Origin: JABDMH01 sp965222645
Lineage (GTDB): Bacteria; Bacteroidota; Bacteroidia; Chitinophagales; Saprospiraceae
Length of the DNA: 64,000 nucleotides
Direction of reading: 5' to 3'
Assembly: GCA_965222645.1 (NCBI GenBank)
Contig: OZ244968.1
Location: forward strand, 3,224,001 to 3,288,000
Shown: one piece after another, positions 26,427-35,218 of the stretch
How the letters are laid out: the number at the start of each line of letters is the position of its first letter
Numbering within the stretch: position 1 is the first letter of the stretch
Notes under the pieces: model-generated
Seen by the model: only the letters and a program-made list of their open reading frames with translations
Told to the model about the DNA's origin: nothing
Databases searched by the model: none
Made by a program: the position numbers and the translations under genes

Positions 26427-27307
26427 TGTACGACAGACCTCATCACATCTGGTTTATTTTCTGCGGTCTTCTTTTTGTGAGCTGTTTAAGGACGGAGTCA
26501 AACATAACATTAGACCTTGAAAACGAGAAAATGCCGGTATTATACTGTTTTCTCCATCCGGATTCCATTGTTTCTGCTCGCTTATTTTATTCAAAAACCT
26601 CATTAAATGCAGAGCCAACGTACCTAAATGATCCGGAAATAATGCTTTTTCAAGATTCCATTTTTATGGATTACCTGACTGAAGCACAAAAAGGTTTCTT
26701 CACTTCCGAGAAATCAATTAAACCACAAGTGGGTGCCAAATATCGGTTGGTGGTTACATCTCCCGATCTCGATGAGGCCATTAGTACCGGTTTTGAATGT
26801 ATTCCGGAGGCTCCCTCGCTGGATTCTATCGAGGTGAGAGACTCCGCCAGTGTACTATTAGAAGTATTTAATAATCCGGTGATCACCATTTATCCAAGTT
26901 TAGACAGTAAAACGTCATGGTGTGTTTATTCTCTCACGGCCCTGTTTTCTTCAGACATTTCAGTCGATGGCTCCGATTTATATTTTGAAGAAGCTCAGGA
27001 TTGCAAACCGGGGAAAATCGCATTCCGCTATGCCGGTTTTAGCGGCAAAGATATTAGCTGTATAAGCCAGGGATTTATCAGTCTGGGTTGGTACTATAAT
27101 AATCCTCTAAATGAGGGAAATGAATACATGTTCTCCTGGGGTTTGGTCAATGAAAGTGGGGCACGATTTTTTGAAAGCAGTGGCACATTTGCAGAACAAA
27201 GTGTAGAATCCTTATTATTCCAGCCTGCGACCATTGAGTCAAATATCTCAGGTGCATATGGCGTTTTCACTGCCTTCAACACAAGTGATTATCCTTTTAG
27301 ATTTTGA
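26426..27307 (+). CDS. DUF4249 lipoprotein
   Basis: A 293-residue lipoprotein. The signal sequence HIWFIFCGLLFVSC ends in a lipobox Cys at about 21. The domain shows the DUF4249 pattern: MPVLYCFLHPDSIVSARLFY near the start, KPQVGAKYRLVV with EAISTGFECIPEAP in the middle, and EYMFSWGLVNESGARFFE near the end. DUF4249 genes in Bacteroidota almost always sit beside a TonB-dependent receptor and are thought to be its surface partner, comparable to SusD. Here the TonB receptor starts 4 bp inside the 3' end. An in-frame GTG at 26423 is an alternative start. Confidence 0.82.
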   Translation: MYDRPHHIWFIFCGLLFVSCLRTESNITLDLENEKMPVLYCFLHPDSIVSARLFYSKTSLNAEPTYLNDPEIMLFQDSIFMDYLTEAQKGFFTSEKSIKPQVGAKYRLVVTSPDLDEAISTGFECIPEAPSLDSIEVRDSASVLLEVFNNPVITIYPSLDSKTSWCVYSLTALFSSDISVDGSDLYFEEAQDCKPGKIAFRYAGFSGKDISCISQGFISLGWYYNNPLNEGNEYMFSWGLVNESGARFFESSGTFAEQSVESLLFQPATIESNISGAYGVFTAFNTSDYPFRF

Positions 27308-29661
27308 AAAGTGCTATACTTACATTTGCATTTCTTTCACTGGCAAATTACCTCGTTTGTCAAGTCACTTTATTTGGATATGTTACGGATGATCTAAAAG
27401 AACCCATAGCAGGTGCCCATGTAATCGCCGGGAATGCCGTATCTATTACAAACTCATATGGTTTCTACAGTATCACTCCCGGGAGTGGGTCAATTTTCCT
27501 GAGTTGCAGTCATGTCGGATTTAAGACGGGAACATTCTCCCTGGAAGTCACTTCAACACAACAGTTTGATATCGTGCTTGCCCATGAGACTCTCGACGAG
27601 GTAATCGTCTCCGAGAAAAAAGTAAATCTTGATATTCGAAAAAGAATTGATATCGGAACAAATAATATTCCCATAAACAGACTGATCGAAGTACCCAGTC
27701 TGACAGGACAACGAGATGTGATCAAAGGACTGACTATCCTTCCTGGGATACATTCAGCCACCGAAGCTTCTGCTGGATTATTCATCAGAGGAGGCACTCC
27801 AGATCAAAATCTATTACTCATTGATAATGTGCCTGTACATAATCCTTATCATTTGTTCGGTCTTTTTTCTGTATTTAATTCTGATGCCGTAAAAAATGTT
27901 GAAGTGTACAAGGGCAAGATACCCGCAAAATATGGAGATCGCTTATCTTCTGTGATTTCCGTTAAAATAAAAGAAGGAAATTTAAGAAAATGGAAGTCTA
28001 AATATAACATGGGCTTGATCAGTTCCAGCATTGTTGCAGACGGACCCATAAAAAAAGACACGACGGGTCTCCTCGTTGCTGGTCGAATATCCTACCTTAG
28101 TTTGCTTACGTTGCCCCTTAGGCTTCTTACGGCGACCGGGGTGAACATCGATTCTTATGCTGACTACACTTTATATGATATCAATGCAAAACTTCATCAT
28201 GTTATAAACAATAGAAAAAAGATATTTATCAACCTGTATGCGGGAAATGATCGTCATGTGGGACTTTCCCAGATCAAAAGAACTATTACATCTACAGATA
28301 AAACCGCTATTGGGTACAATTGGGGAAATGCCACATTGTCGATACGAAAAACAAATCAATTAGGAAGTAGAACTTTTGTGGAAGACCAATTGCTCTTTAC
28401 CAGATATTCTACCAATCTCTTTGGCAGGCAAAAGGAAGTAGAAAACGCAAATAGGTCTGAATATGTGCAAAAACGCTTTAGTGTTTTAAGCGAGGCCACC
28501 TATTCAAAGCAAGTATCGCACTGGACTCCAAACAACCACTGGATTACAGCGGGATTATCCCTGTCATATAGACGGGCTGTGCCGATTCGTACCACATTTA
28601 GATCTACATTTGATGATATAGAAACCCCGAAACCCGTTCGCAAAATCGAAAACGGTTATTTGGGATCTGTTTTTCTTGAAGACAACTGGAAACTCAGCGA
28701 AACCTGGATATTGGATTTTGGTATCCGATCTCAAATTTACTTTCCTGGCAAAAAAGTCTATCACAGTCTTGAACCGAGAGTAAACATCGGGAAAGCATTG
28801 TCAGATAACCTGTCGTGGAATGTGGCATATACCCGTACTTCTCAAAGTATTCATGGCTTGTCAGGGGTATATGAGGCATTACCGATACACGGGTGGGTAA
28901 ATGCATCCGTGCGGACACCCATCCAGCTGGCAGATCAGATTTCTTCCGGACTGAAATATCAGACAAATAACACCGAAATCACCCTGGATGGGTACTATAG
29001 AACTTTTAAAAACCAAATCGACTTTCAAGATGGTCGAAGTCTCTTATCGGGATATAATACTAATTTTGAGGAGCTGGTCGAAAGAGGAGGTGATGGCTAT
29101 GCATATGGTGCGGAGTTTTTATTAAATAAAAGCGCAGGCCGGTTAAAATATATGTTGTCCTATACCTTGAGTTGGAACTGGCGACAATTTGCTTCCATCT
29201 CTCAGGGAGAAAAATATTTTCATCGCAGTGACCAACGGCATAATCTGTCATTGTTCAGTTCTTATAAACTCAATCCCAATTTGGATTTTTCGATGTTTTT
29301 TCAATTTAATTCGGGTGCAAGACAATCATTGCCCACTCAAATATTTGAGGCCCCTGATCCATTTTATGATATCTTTTATTCTCCTTTGAGAAATAATTTC
29401 GTCGGCCCGAGCTATCACAGATTGGATCTCAGCCTCTCGTACAAATGGGTGGGTAAAAAGAAGAAAAAAAGAAAAAAATCTTTGACCCTCAATTTAACGA
29501 ATGCATACTTTAGAAAAAATGTAAGCTACTATGAATTGGAAGAAGATTACATCTATGATGACAATTTTAACTTCTTAAGGACGGAGTATATTCTGAAAGA
29601 GATAGCTATTTTACCCATTGTACCTTCCTTTACTTATACAGTAGATCTGAGCAGAAAATAA
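27304..29661 (+). CDS. TonB-dependent receptor with carboxypeptidase-like N-terminal domain
   Basis: A 785-residue outer-membrane transporter. It starts at a TTG that overlaps the TGA of the DUF4249 gene (TTGA); no ATG is placed to replace it. A signal peptide covers 1-19, and a carboxypeptidase-regulatory-like domain about 21-100 (LFGYVTDDLKEPIAGAHV). The plug covers about 110-225, with TILPGIHSATEASAGLFIRG, LLLIDNVPVHNPYHLFG and YPAKYGDRLSSV-like features. The barrel fills the rest and ends SFTYTVDLSRK. The substrate is unknown; DUF4249-linked receptors have not been given a general ligand. Confidence 0.9.
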   Translation: MKSAILTFAFLSLANYLVCQVTLFGYVTDDLKEPIAGAHVIAGNAVSITNSYGFYSITPGSGSIFLSCSHVGFKTGTFSLEVTSTQQFDIVLAHETLDEVIVSEKKVNLDIRKRIDIGTNNIPINRLIEVPSLTGQRDVIKGLTILPGIHSATEASAGLFIRGGTPDQNLLLIDNVPVHNPYHLFGLFSVFNSDAVKNVEVYKGKIPAKYGDRLSSVISVKIKEGNLRKWKSKYNMGLISSSIVADGPIKKDTTGLLVAGRISYLSLLTLPLRLLTATGVNIDSYADYTLYDINAKLHHVINNRKKIFINLYAGNDRHVGLSQIKRTITSTDKTAIGYNWGNATLSIRKTNQLGSRTFVEDQLLFTRYSTNLFGRQKEVENANRSEYVQKRFSVLSEATYSKQVSHWTPNNHWITAGLSLSYRRAVPIRTTFRSTFDDIETPKPVRKIENGYLGSVFLEDNWKLSETWILDFGIRSQIYFPGKKVYHSLEPRVNIGKALSDNLSWNVAYTRTSQSIHGLSGVYEALPIHGWVNASVRTPIQLADQISSGLKYQTNNTEITLDGYYRTFKNQIDFQDGRSLLSGYNTNFEELVERGGDGYAYGAEFLLNKSAGRLKYMLSYTLSWNWRQFASISQGEKYFHRSDQRHNLSLFSSYKLNPNLDFSMFFQFNSGARQSLPTQIFEAPDPFYDIFYSPLRNNFVGPSYHRLDLSLSYKWVGKKKKKRKKSLTLNLTNAYFRKNVSYYELEEDYIYDDNFNFLRTEYILKEIAILPIVPSFTYTVDLSRK

Positions 29662-29728
29662 CCGGCCACTCCTCGCTTCCAGCTTCGCGATACTATGGGA
29701 ACCGCCCGTTGGAGAACCGGCACTCTCT

Positions 29729-29756
29729 CTTCGCGCTTCGCGCTTCGGGCTTCGCA
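29729..29756. repeat. Imperfect heptamer tandem repeat (CTTCGCG x4)
   Basis: Four consecutive heptamers, CTTCGCG, CTTCGCG, CTTCGGG and CTTCGCA, lie in the 116-bp gap between the convergent TonB receptor and atpG genes. A further CTTCGCG is at about 29683. No coding role is visible. Confidence 0.75.
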
Positions 29757-29777
29757 CTCCATGCTCCTTCAAGATTC

Positions 29778-30671
29778 TCACCCACCCAGGGCAGCTGCTC
29801 CACCGACAATCTCCGATATCTCAGATGTTATGGCCTCCTGCCGGGCTTTGTTGTAACTTATACGCAGGTCGCGCATGAGTTCTTCAGCGTTTTCCGTAGC
29901 CTTGTCCATTGCGGTCATTCGGGCCCCGTGCTCCGATGCATTTGTATCCAATAGATAGCGATGAAACTGAGTTTGTAAAATACTCGGTACAAGCTCGCGT
30001 AAGAGTTTTTCTTTATCCGGTTCAAAAATGTAATCAGCTCTCCGCCTACCTTGATCTTCCTTTGGAGTCATTTTGGGAACTGGTAAAAATTGCTCGTGCT
30101 CTGCATACTGAACAGCTGCGTTTTTAAATCTACTAAAACAGACCTCAATGGCATCGTACTTGCCTTCATTAAAATATTGCATCAGCAGGTCACCTACCGG
30201 TGCGACATGATCAAAACTTAGGTCAGAAAATAGATTGAGATGGTCATCTAAAATCTGTTCTCCAGCAATTCTTTTCTTAAAGTAATCAAAACCCTTCTTA
30301 CCGATTACGAGCACATCGACACCTTTTGCCTGATGTTGCTTTTTATACTTGTCTTCGATTAGGGCTCGTGCATCTTTAATGATGTTGGTATTAAATGCTC
30401 CCGCAAGACCCCTATTGCTCGTCACAACTACGATGAGTACTTTTTTAATCTCACGTGATACTCCGTAGGAGCTAACCTCCTCGCCTTCTATATTTGCCAG
30501 AATATGGGAGAGCATCTCATTGAGCTTAAGTGCATAAGGACGCATTTTTACTATAGCGTCCTGCGCGCGTCGCAGCTTTGCAGCCGAAACCATTTTCATG
30601 GCCTTGGTAATCTGCTGTGTCGACTTTACAGATTTAATCCGCTCCCTTACTTCCTTTAGATTTGCTCCCAT
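29778..30671 (-). CDS. atpG: ATP synthase F1 subunit gamma
   Basis: The central rotor shaft of F1. It is 297 residues. The N-terminal coiled-coil helix shows NLKEVRERIKSVKSTQQITK and AMKMVSAAKLRRAQ. The C-terminal helix shows ASEHGARMTAMDKATENAEE and YNKARQEAITSEISEIVGGA, both diagnostic. It is the last gene of the operon here. No atpD or atpC follows: the next gene is a convergent TonB receptor, so the beta and epsilon subunits must be encoded elsewhere. Confidence 0.97.
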   Translation of the reverse strand: MGANLKEVRERIKSVKSTQQITKAMKMVSAAKLRRAQDAIVKMRPYALKLNEMLSHILANIEGEEVSSYGVSREIKKVLIVVVTSNRGLAGAFNTNIIKDARALIEDKYKKQHQAKGVDVLVIGKKGFDYFKKRIAGEQILDDHLNLFSDLSFDHVAPVGDLLMQYFNEGKYDAIEVCFSRFKNAAVQYAEHEQFLPVPKMTPKEDQGRRRADYIFEPDKEKLLRELVPSILQTQFHRYLLDTNASEHGARMTAMDKATENAEELMRDLRISYNKARQEAITSEISEIVGGAAALGG

Positions 30672-30682
30672 AATCTAAAATT

Positions 30683-32284
30683 CTACGAAAACTGTTTGCC
30701 AATTTCCTCACCCAATTTCTTCACCACATCTGTGGCTTCGTCCGTTAGTTTTCCCATCCTGAATGTTTCGAGTACATCGGGATGTCTCTGGGCCAGGGTG
30801 CTTAAAAATTGCTCTTCAAATTCTTGTACTTTAGCCACGGGCACATTTTTCAGCAACCCGTTTGTACCGAGAAAGATAATTGCAACTTGTTTTTCGACCG
30901 GTACGGGACTGTACTGGGGTTGCTTAAGAATTTCGACATTGCGAGCACCCTTATCCAGTACGGCCATAGTCGCTGCATCGAGATCAGAGCCAAACTTGGC
31001 AAATGCTTCAAGCTCGCGGTACTGGGCTTGATCGAGTTTCAATGTGCCCGCCACCTTCTTCATCGACTTTATCTGTGCCGATCCACCTACCCTGGAGACC
31101 GAGATCCCCACATTGATAGCCGGCCGGATTCCCGCATTAAATAAATTTGATTCCAGAAATATCTGCCCATCTGTAATCGAAATTACGTTGGTGGGGATAT
31201 ACGCAGAGACGTCACCGGCCTGAGTCTCAATAATCGGCAATGCTGTCAGCGATCCTCCTCCCCTGATCAATGATTCCCCATTTTCGTCCTTTGCTCCGAC
31301 AAGTGACGGGGGCAGATCATTCATGTTGCGAGCGATATCGTCATTGTCTATGATTTTAGCGGCCCTTTCCAGCAACCGCGAATGCAGGTAGAATACATCT
31401 CCCGGATATGCCTCGCGTCCGGGAGGCCGGCGCAACAACAGTGACACCTCTCGGTAGGCCACCGCCTGCTTTGACAAATCATCATACACAATGAGCGCTG
31501 GCCGGCCGGTATCACGAAAATACTCGCCGATTGATGCTCCGGCAAAAGGTGCATAAAATTGCAGCGGTGCGGGATCTGAGGCAGATGCAGAGACAATGAC
31601 CGTGTAAGCAAGAGCCCCATTGTCTTCCAAAACTTTGGCTACCTGGGCAACTGTCGAAGACTTTTGCCCGGACGCCACGTAGATACAATAGACGGGTTCA
31701 CCGCGATCATAAAATTCTTTTTGATTTATGATGGTATCGATCGCGATAGCTGTTTTACCTGTCTGTCTATCTCCAATAATAAGTTCTCGCTGACCCCTTC
31801 CTATGGGAATCATGGAGTCGATAGCTTTGATTCCGGTTTGGAGTGGTTCGCTCACAGGCTGCCGGTAGATCACACCCGGAGCTTTACGCTCCAGGGGCAT
31901 ATAGTATTTTTTCCCACCGATCGGACCTTTACCATCTATGGGTTGCCCCAATGGATTGACAACACGACCCAGAAATTCTTCACCAACCTCAATCGCTGCG
32001 ATTTCTCCCGTGCGTTTGACTGAAGATCCCTCCTTGATGTGGTCTCCACTACCTAGCAAAACCACGCCGACATTGTCTTCTTCGAGGTTCAGTGCAATAG
32101 CCTGAGTACCCGTTTCAAACTGTATAAGCTCTCCAGCCTGTACTTGGGTCAGACCATATATGCGGGCAATTCCATCACCCACTTGCAAAACGGTGCCGAC
32201 TTCTTCGAGTTCGGTTTCTGTTTTATATCCAGATAATTCCTGCTTTAATATCGCTGATATTTCATCGGGTTTTACATCGACCAT
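30683..32284 (-). CDS. atpA: ATP synthase F1 subunit alpha
   Basis: The non-catalytic nucleotide-binding subunit of F1. The ATG at 32284 gives MVDVKPDEISAIL, the normal N-terminus, and 533 residues; the frame is open to 32326, which would overlap atpH. The P-loop is GDRQTGKTAIA (about residue 170). Other hallmarks are GREAYPGDVFYLHSRLLERA, SLTALPIIETQAGDVSAYIP and the arginine-finger region ISVSRVGGSAQIK. It lies 16 bp after atpH and 11 bp before atpG. Confidence 0.98.
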   Translation of the reverse strand: MVDVKPDEISAILKQELSGYKTETELEEVGTVLQVGDGIARIYGLTQVQAGELIQFETGTQAIALNLEEDNVGVVLLGSGDHIKEGSSVKRTGEIAAIEVGEEFLGRVVNPLGQPIDGKGPIGGKKYYMPLERKAPGVIYRQPVSEPLQTGIKAIDSMIPIGRGQRELIIGDRQTGKTAIAIDTIINQKEFYDRGEPVYCIYVASGQKSSTVAQVAKVLEDNGALAYTVIVSASASDPAPLQFYAPFAGASIGEYFRDTGRPALIVYDDLSKQAVAYREVSLLLRRPPGREAYPGDVFYLHSRLLERAAKIIDNDDIARNMNDLPPSLVGAKDENGESLIRGGGSLTALPIIETQAGDVSAYIPTNVISITDGQIFLESNLFNAGIRPAINVGISVSRVGGSAQIKSMKKVAGTLKLDQAQYRELEAFAKFGSDLDAATMAVLDKGARNVEILKQPQYSPVPVEKQVAIIFLGTNGLLKNVPVAKVQEFEEQFLSTLAQRHPDVLETFRMGKLTDEATDVVKKLGEEIGKQFS

Positions 32285-32300
32285 TTTTTCTTTTTTTCTT

Positions 32301-32837
32301 TTATGAAAACTGTTTTCGAAGTTCACGTAATTTTGAGGCTAAGCTGGCATCGTATTGCTTTCCCTCAAATTCCAAAGTAAATCCACCAATCAGAGAAGGA
32401 TCAACCTTCACTTCCAGCTCGAGATTTTGATGTGTGTCAGCAGCCGTTTCTAGTTTCTGACGAATCGCCTGAACAGCACTTTCATCTAGCTGTGCAGCTG
32501 ATCTCAATGTGACCGTAGATATATCTTTAAAAAGTTTGTATTGTTTTATAAAGGAAGTAACTATTTCCGGTAAAATATTCTCTCTTCCCTTTCTGATCAT
32601 GATATCAAAAAAAGAATTCGTTGTTCTGCTTAATGTATTTCCGAATATTTTTCTAAAAATTGATTTCTTTTTTCCCCGTGATATTATTGGGCTTTTTATT
32701 AGCAGAAAAAGATCTCTGGAAGTCAATGCTTTTTCCACCCAGTGCATGTCATTGTTTACCTGCTCAAGTTCATTGCGCTCTACTGCAAGATCTAAAAGTG
32801 ATTTAGCATATCTGGTTGCAATTCGTTGTGCTGACAT
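32301..32837 (-). CDS. atpH: ATP synthase F1 subunit delta
   Basis: The peripheral stalk subunit joining F1 to the b subunits. It is 178 residues, full length. The N-terminal helical domain starts RIATRYAKSLLDLAVE. The C-terminal part contains LELEVKVDPSLIGGFTLEFE and ASLASKLRELRKQF, the conserved end. It lies 17 bp after atpF and 16 bp before atpA. Confidence 0.93.
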   Translation of the reverse strand: MSAQRIATRYAKSLLDLAVERNELEQVNNDMHWVEKALTSRDLFLLIKSPIISRGKKKSIFRKIFGNTLSRTTNSFFDIMIRKGRENILPEIVTSFIKQYKLFKDISTVTLRSAAQLDESAVQAIRQKLETAADTHQNLELEVKVDPSLIGGFTLEFEGKQYDASLASKLRELRKQFS

Positions 32838-32854
32838 AACAATTTATGAATCCT

Positions 32855-33367
32855 CTAGGAAAGGTTTAAATCCTTGACAAGGTTATCCACTAATCTTTTT
32901 TGGCTCTCTTTGTCTTTTAATTGCTCTTTTAGCAGGCGTTCGGTTATTTCGATAGCAAGTAAGCCAGCCTGATTTTTTACTTCCGTAATGGCGTGCTTCT
33001 TTTGATTTTCTATTTCCGTTTTGGCTTGATTGATGATCTTGGTTGCTTCTTCTTTAGCACCGGTTTTGGCATCCTTAATAATTGCGTCTCCGGTCTCCTT
33101 TGCCTCTTTGATCATCTTATTCCGCTCTTCACGAGCCTGGGCCAGCAGGGTTTCATTTTCGGCTTTCATTTTTGCCATCTCTTCCCGGGTTTTTACAGCT
33201 TCATCGAGGGCCCCTTGTATGTCATCTTCTCGCTTTTTGAGTGCACTGGCAATAGGCCTAAAAGCAAATCTGCCAATGATATACCAAAAAAGGAGGAAGA
33301 TCACGCACGACCAAAAAAACAGACCGAAGTCCGGTTTTATTACATCAAAATCTGCGAGAAAAATCAT
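32855..33367 (-). CDS. atpF: ATP synthase F0 subunit b
   Basis: A 170-residue peripheral stalk subunit. One N-terminal membrane helix (FGLFFWSCVIFLLFWYIIG) is followed by a long charged coiled coil of about 130 residues (REDDIQGALDEAVKTREEMA, then alternating Glu/Lys/Ala heptads). The C-terminus is short and hydrophilic. It is separated from atpE by 80 bp that contain a strong hairpin, the largest gap inside the operon. Confidence 0.94.
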   Translation of the reverse strand: MIFLADFDVIKPDFGLFFWSCVIFLLFWYIIGRFAFRPIASALKKREDDIQGALDEAVKTREEMAKMKAENETLLAQAREERNKMIKEAKETGDAIIKDAKTGAKEEATKIINQAKTEIENQKKHAITEVKNQAGLLAIEITERLLKEQLKDKESQKRLVDNLVKDLNLS

Positions 33368-33401
33368 GCTGAAAAAAGATTAAATAATTAAAAATAAAAG
33401 T

Positions 33402-33440
33402 GAGAGACCAGGTCAACCAACCGTTGATAGCCGGTCTCTC
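33402..33440 (-). promoter_or_regulatory. Hairpin between atpE and atpF, possible attenuator
   Basis: An outer 8-bp stem (GAGAGACC with GGTCTCTC), with an inner GTCAAC/GTTGAT pairing, forms an extended hairpin. On the minus strand, the direction of transcription, it is followed by a T-rich tail (ACTTTTATTTTT). It lies after atpE and before atpF. A partial terminator or an mRNA-stabilising 3' structure would help produce c subunit in excess, as the c-ring needs; this is inference. Confidence 0.65.
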
Positions 33441-33447
33441 TTTTTTG

Positions 33448-33663
33448 CTATGCAGAAACAGGCAGGATATAAGCAACGATAATCGCGATCAGCGCTGCAC
33501 CCTCTACCAGGGCGGCCATCAGGATCATGTTTGCTCTGATATCTCCTACTGCTTCAGGTTGTCGTGCGATAGCTTCCATGGCTTTTGCGCCAATGTTACC
33601 AATACCAATACCGGCACCGATAACTGCTAATCCCATTCCAATAGCGGCAATTGAACCAATCAT
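33448..33663 (-). CDS. atpE: ATP synthase F0 subunit c
   Basis: The rotor-ring proteolipid of 71 residues with two membrane helices. The glycine-rich first helix reads GLAVIGAGIGIGNIG, the polar loop ARQPEA, and the second helix ILMAALVEGAALIAIIVAYIL, with the ion-binding carboxylate at E54. The residue after it is Gly rather than Ser/Thr, so a Na+-type site is not indicated and proton coupling is presumed. It lies 25 bp after atpB. Confidence 0.97.
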   Translation of the reverse strand: MIGSIAAIGMGLAVIGAGIGIGNIGAKAMEAIARQPEAVGDIRANMILMAALVEGAALIAIIVAYILPVSA

Positions 33664-33688
33664 TTATAAACGTATTTAAGTTAATAAA

Positions 33689-34948
33689 TTAATGATGTTC
33701 TTCTATAGCAGCGCCGATGTAAGACGCTGTCAAAATCGTAAATACGAAAGCCTGTATAAATGCTACCAGTAGCTCAATAGCCATCATAAAGATGGTGAGC
33801 GGCACTGATACTACAGCTCCCAGCGAAGCACCACCTATGCTTGCTCCCGATTTTCCGAAAATAAAAATCAACCCAATAAAACTCAATACTACAATGTGTC
33901 CGGCAGTAATATTTGCAAAAAGCCGAAGCATCAATGTAAAAGGTTTTATAAAAAGGCCAAGTATTTCAACTGGTGTAATAATCACAGCTTTAATCCCGGC
34001 TGGTACACCGGGCATCCAGAACACATGCTCCCAGTAATCTTTCTTTCCGCTGAGGTTGGTGACAAAAAAGGTAAACAAAGCTAGGGCCATGGTGAAAGCT
34101 AAATTTCCAGTTACATTGGCCCCACCGAAAAATGGGATCTGACCAAACAGGTTGAGCGCGAGGATAAAGAAAAACAGCGCCATCAGGAATGGTTGGTACT
34201 TGGCATATTTATCGCCTAAAAAGGGTTTAGCCACCTCATCTTGTATGAATAAAAATACAGGTTCAATAAATGATTGCACACCCTTAGGCGCCAGGCCATC
34301 CCTTTCTGCGTAAGCGCGGGCTATTTTAAAAAAGAGCCACGCCAAAAAAGCAAAAATGATCAGCATAGCCACGACGTTTTTCGAAATGGAAAAGTCGTAA
34401 AACGAAGTCACACCTCCACCAAACAAACCCGCATCCATCGTACTCTTTGCATCCAATTTATAAGAGTGTCCATCATGACAGACCCAGGCATCTTTTCCCT
34501 GATGAGCTACCCCTCCAAGGGATACCTCTCCATCCGGGAAAGACGAATCTGTGATCCTCATCACCCGTCCTCCATCCAGCACATACCTATTATAGGCTTT
34601 GTGGCCGTTGCCATGGCCCCGAAAATCAAATCCAAACCGGCTCGAAGAAAAAACATCCCAACCGTGTCCCGGGGCATATAATATACAAGGCAATGGAAAA
34701 TTGAAAGGACCGATCGAAAACACGTTGTGATCGGCAATATGATGGAACGCCGTAGCAGCGGGGTCAAACTCGCCACCGTGATGATCCTCGAGATGTGCAC
34801 ACGGATCGCCATGGTGCTCTTGATTGGTGTCATGCGACTCAGCTTCATGAGCGTGACTATCCTGGGAATAAGCCAGCTGAAAAGTACCCGCCAGTATCAG
34901 GAGAGTAATCGTGAAAATATTCGATAATTTTGAAGACCTGAGAATCAC
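33689..34948 (-). CDS. atpB: ATP synthase F0 subunit a with long N-terminal extension
   Basis: The ion-channel stator subunit. The best start is a GTG at 34948 giving 419 residues, about 150 more than E. coli AtpB. The extra part begins with a signal-like helix (IFTITLLILAGTFQLAYSQ). A His/Asp/Glu-rich segment follows (about 30-70: HAHEAESHDTNQEHHGD, HLEDHHGGEFD) and then a soluble domain up to about residue 185. Such extensions are known in Bacteroidota. The core has five or six helices with the essential Arg in LMLRLFANITAGHIVV, and a final helix region ELLVAFIQAFVFTILTA. It is the first gene of the operon seen here. Confidence 0.95.
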   Translation of the reverse strand: MILRSSKLSNIFTITLLILAGTFQLAYSQDSHAHEAESHDTNQEHHGDPCAHLEDHHGGEFDPAATAFHHIADHNVFSIGPFNFPLPCILYAPGHGWDVFSSSRFGFDFRGHGNGHKAYNRYVLDGGRVMRITDSSFPDGEVSLGGVAHQGKDAWVCHDGHSYKLDAKSTMDAGLFGGGVTSFYDFSISKNVVAMLIIFAFLAWLFFKIARAYAERDGLAPKGVQSFIEPVFLFIQDEVAKPFLGDKYAKYQPFLMALFFFILALNLFGQIPFFGGANVTGNLAFTMALALFTFFVTNLSGKKDYWEHVFWMPGVPAGIKAVIITPVEILGLFIKPFTLMLRLFANITAGHIVVLSFIGLIFIFGKSGASIGGASLGAVVSVPLTIFMMAIELLVAFIQAFVFTILTASYIGAAIEEHH

Positions 34949-34976
34949 TGGAAATACGCTGCTTTAAAATTCGGCA

Positions 34977-34984
34977 CAAAGGTA
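34977..34984 (-). promoter_or_regulatory. Candidate -7 element of the ATP synthase operon
   Basis: TACCTTTG on the minus strand, 28 bp before the atpB GTG, fits TAnnTTTG. A -33 TTG is not evident. Confidence 0.5.
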
Positions 34985-35125
34985 TGATTTTAGACCTTTT
35001 ACGGAAATCTTGTGCTTTCTTTTTTCACCAAATCGCTAGTGCACCTCCAGTCAAGACCTTTGACGGATACCGAGTCAGATCAGGGCAAGGCCTGTGGAAT
35101 ATGTAATAATGATGTTGGTCTTAAA

Positions 35126-35146
35126 TTCCAAATTCAGAATTTAGAA
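35126..35146. repeat. Short AT-rich palindrome between atpB and nadE
   Basis: TTC-C-AAATTC-A-GAATTT-A-GAA is a 21-bp palindrome with one mismatched pair. It lies in the 270-bp gap between the nadE 3' end and the atpB start. No T run follows, so it is not a typical terminator. It could be an operator or chance in AT-rich DNA. Confidence 0.35.
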
Positions 35147-35218
35147 TTCCGAATAACCATTAAGCTACAGATCTACCCCTCTATCAATGCCATTGAACCG
35201 GGCCCCCTTACGCCTGAA

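Noticed and set aside
31664..32023. 119-codon ORF antisense to atpA.
   Set aside because: It is a shadow of a highly conserved gene.
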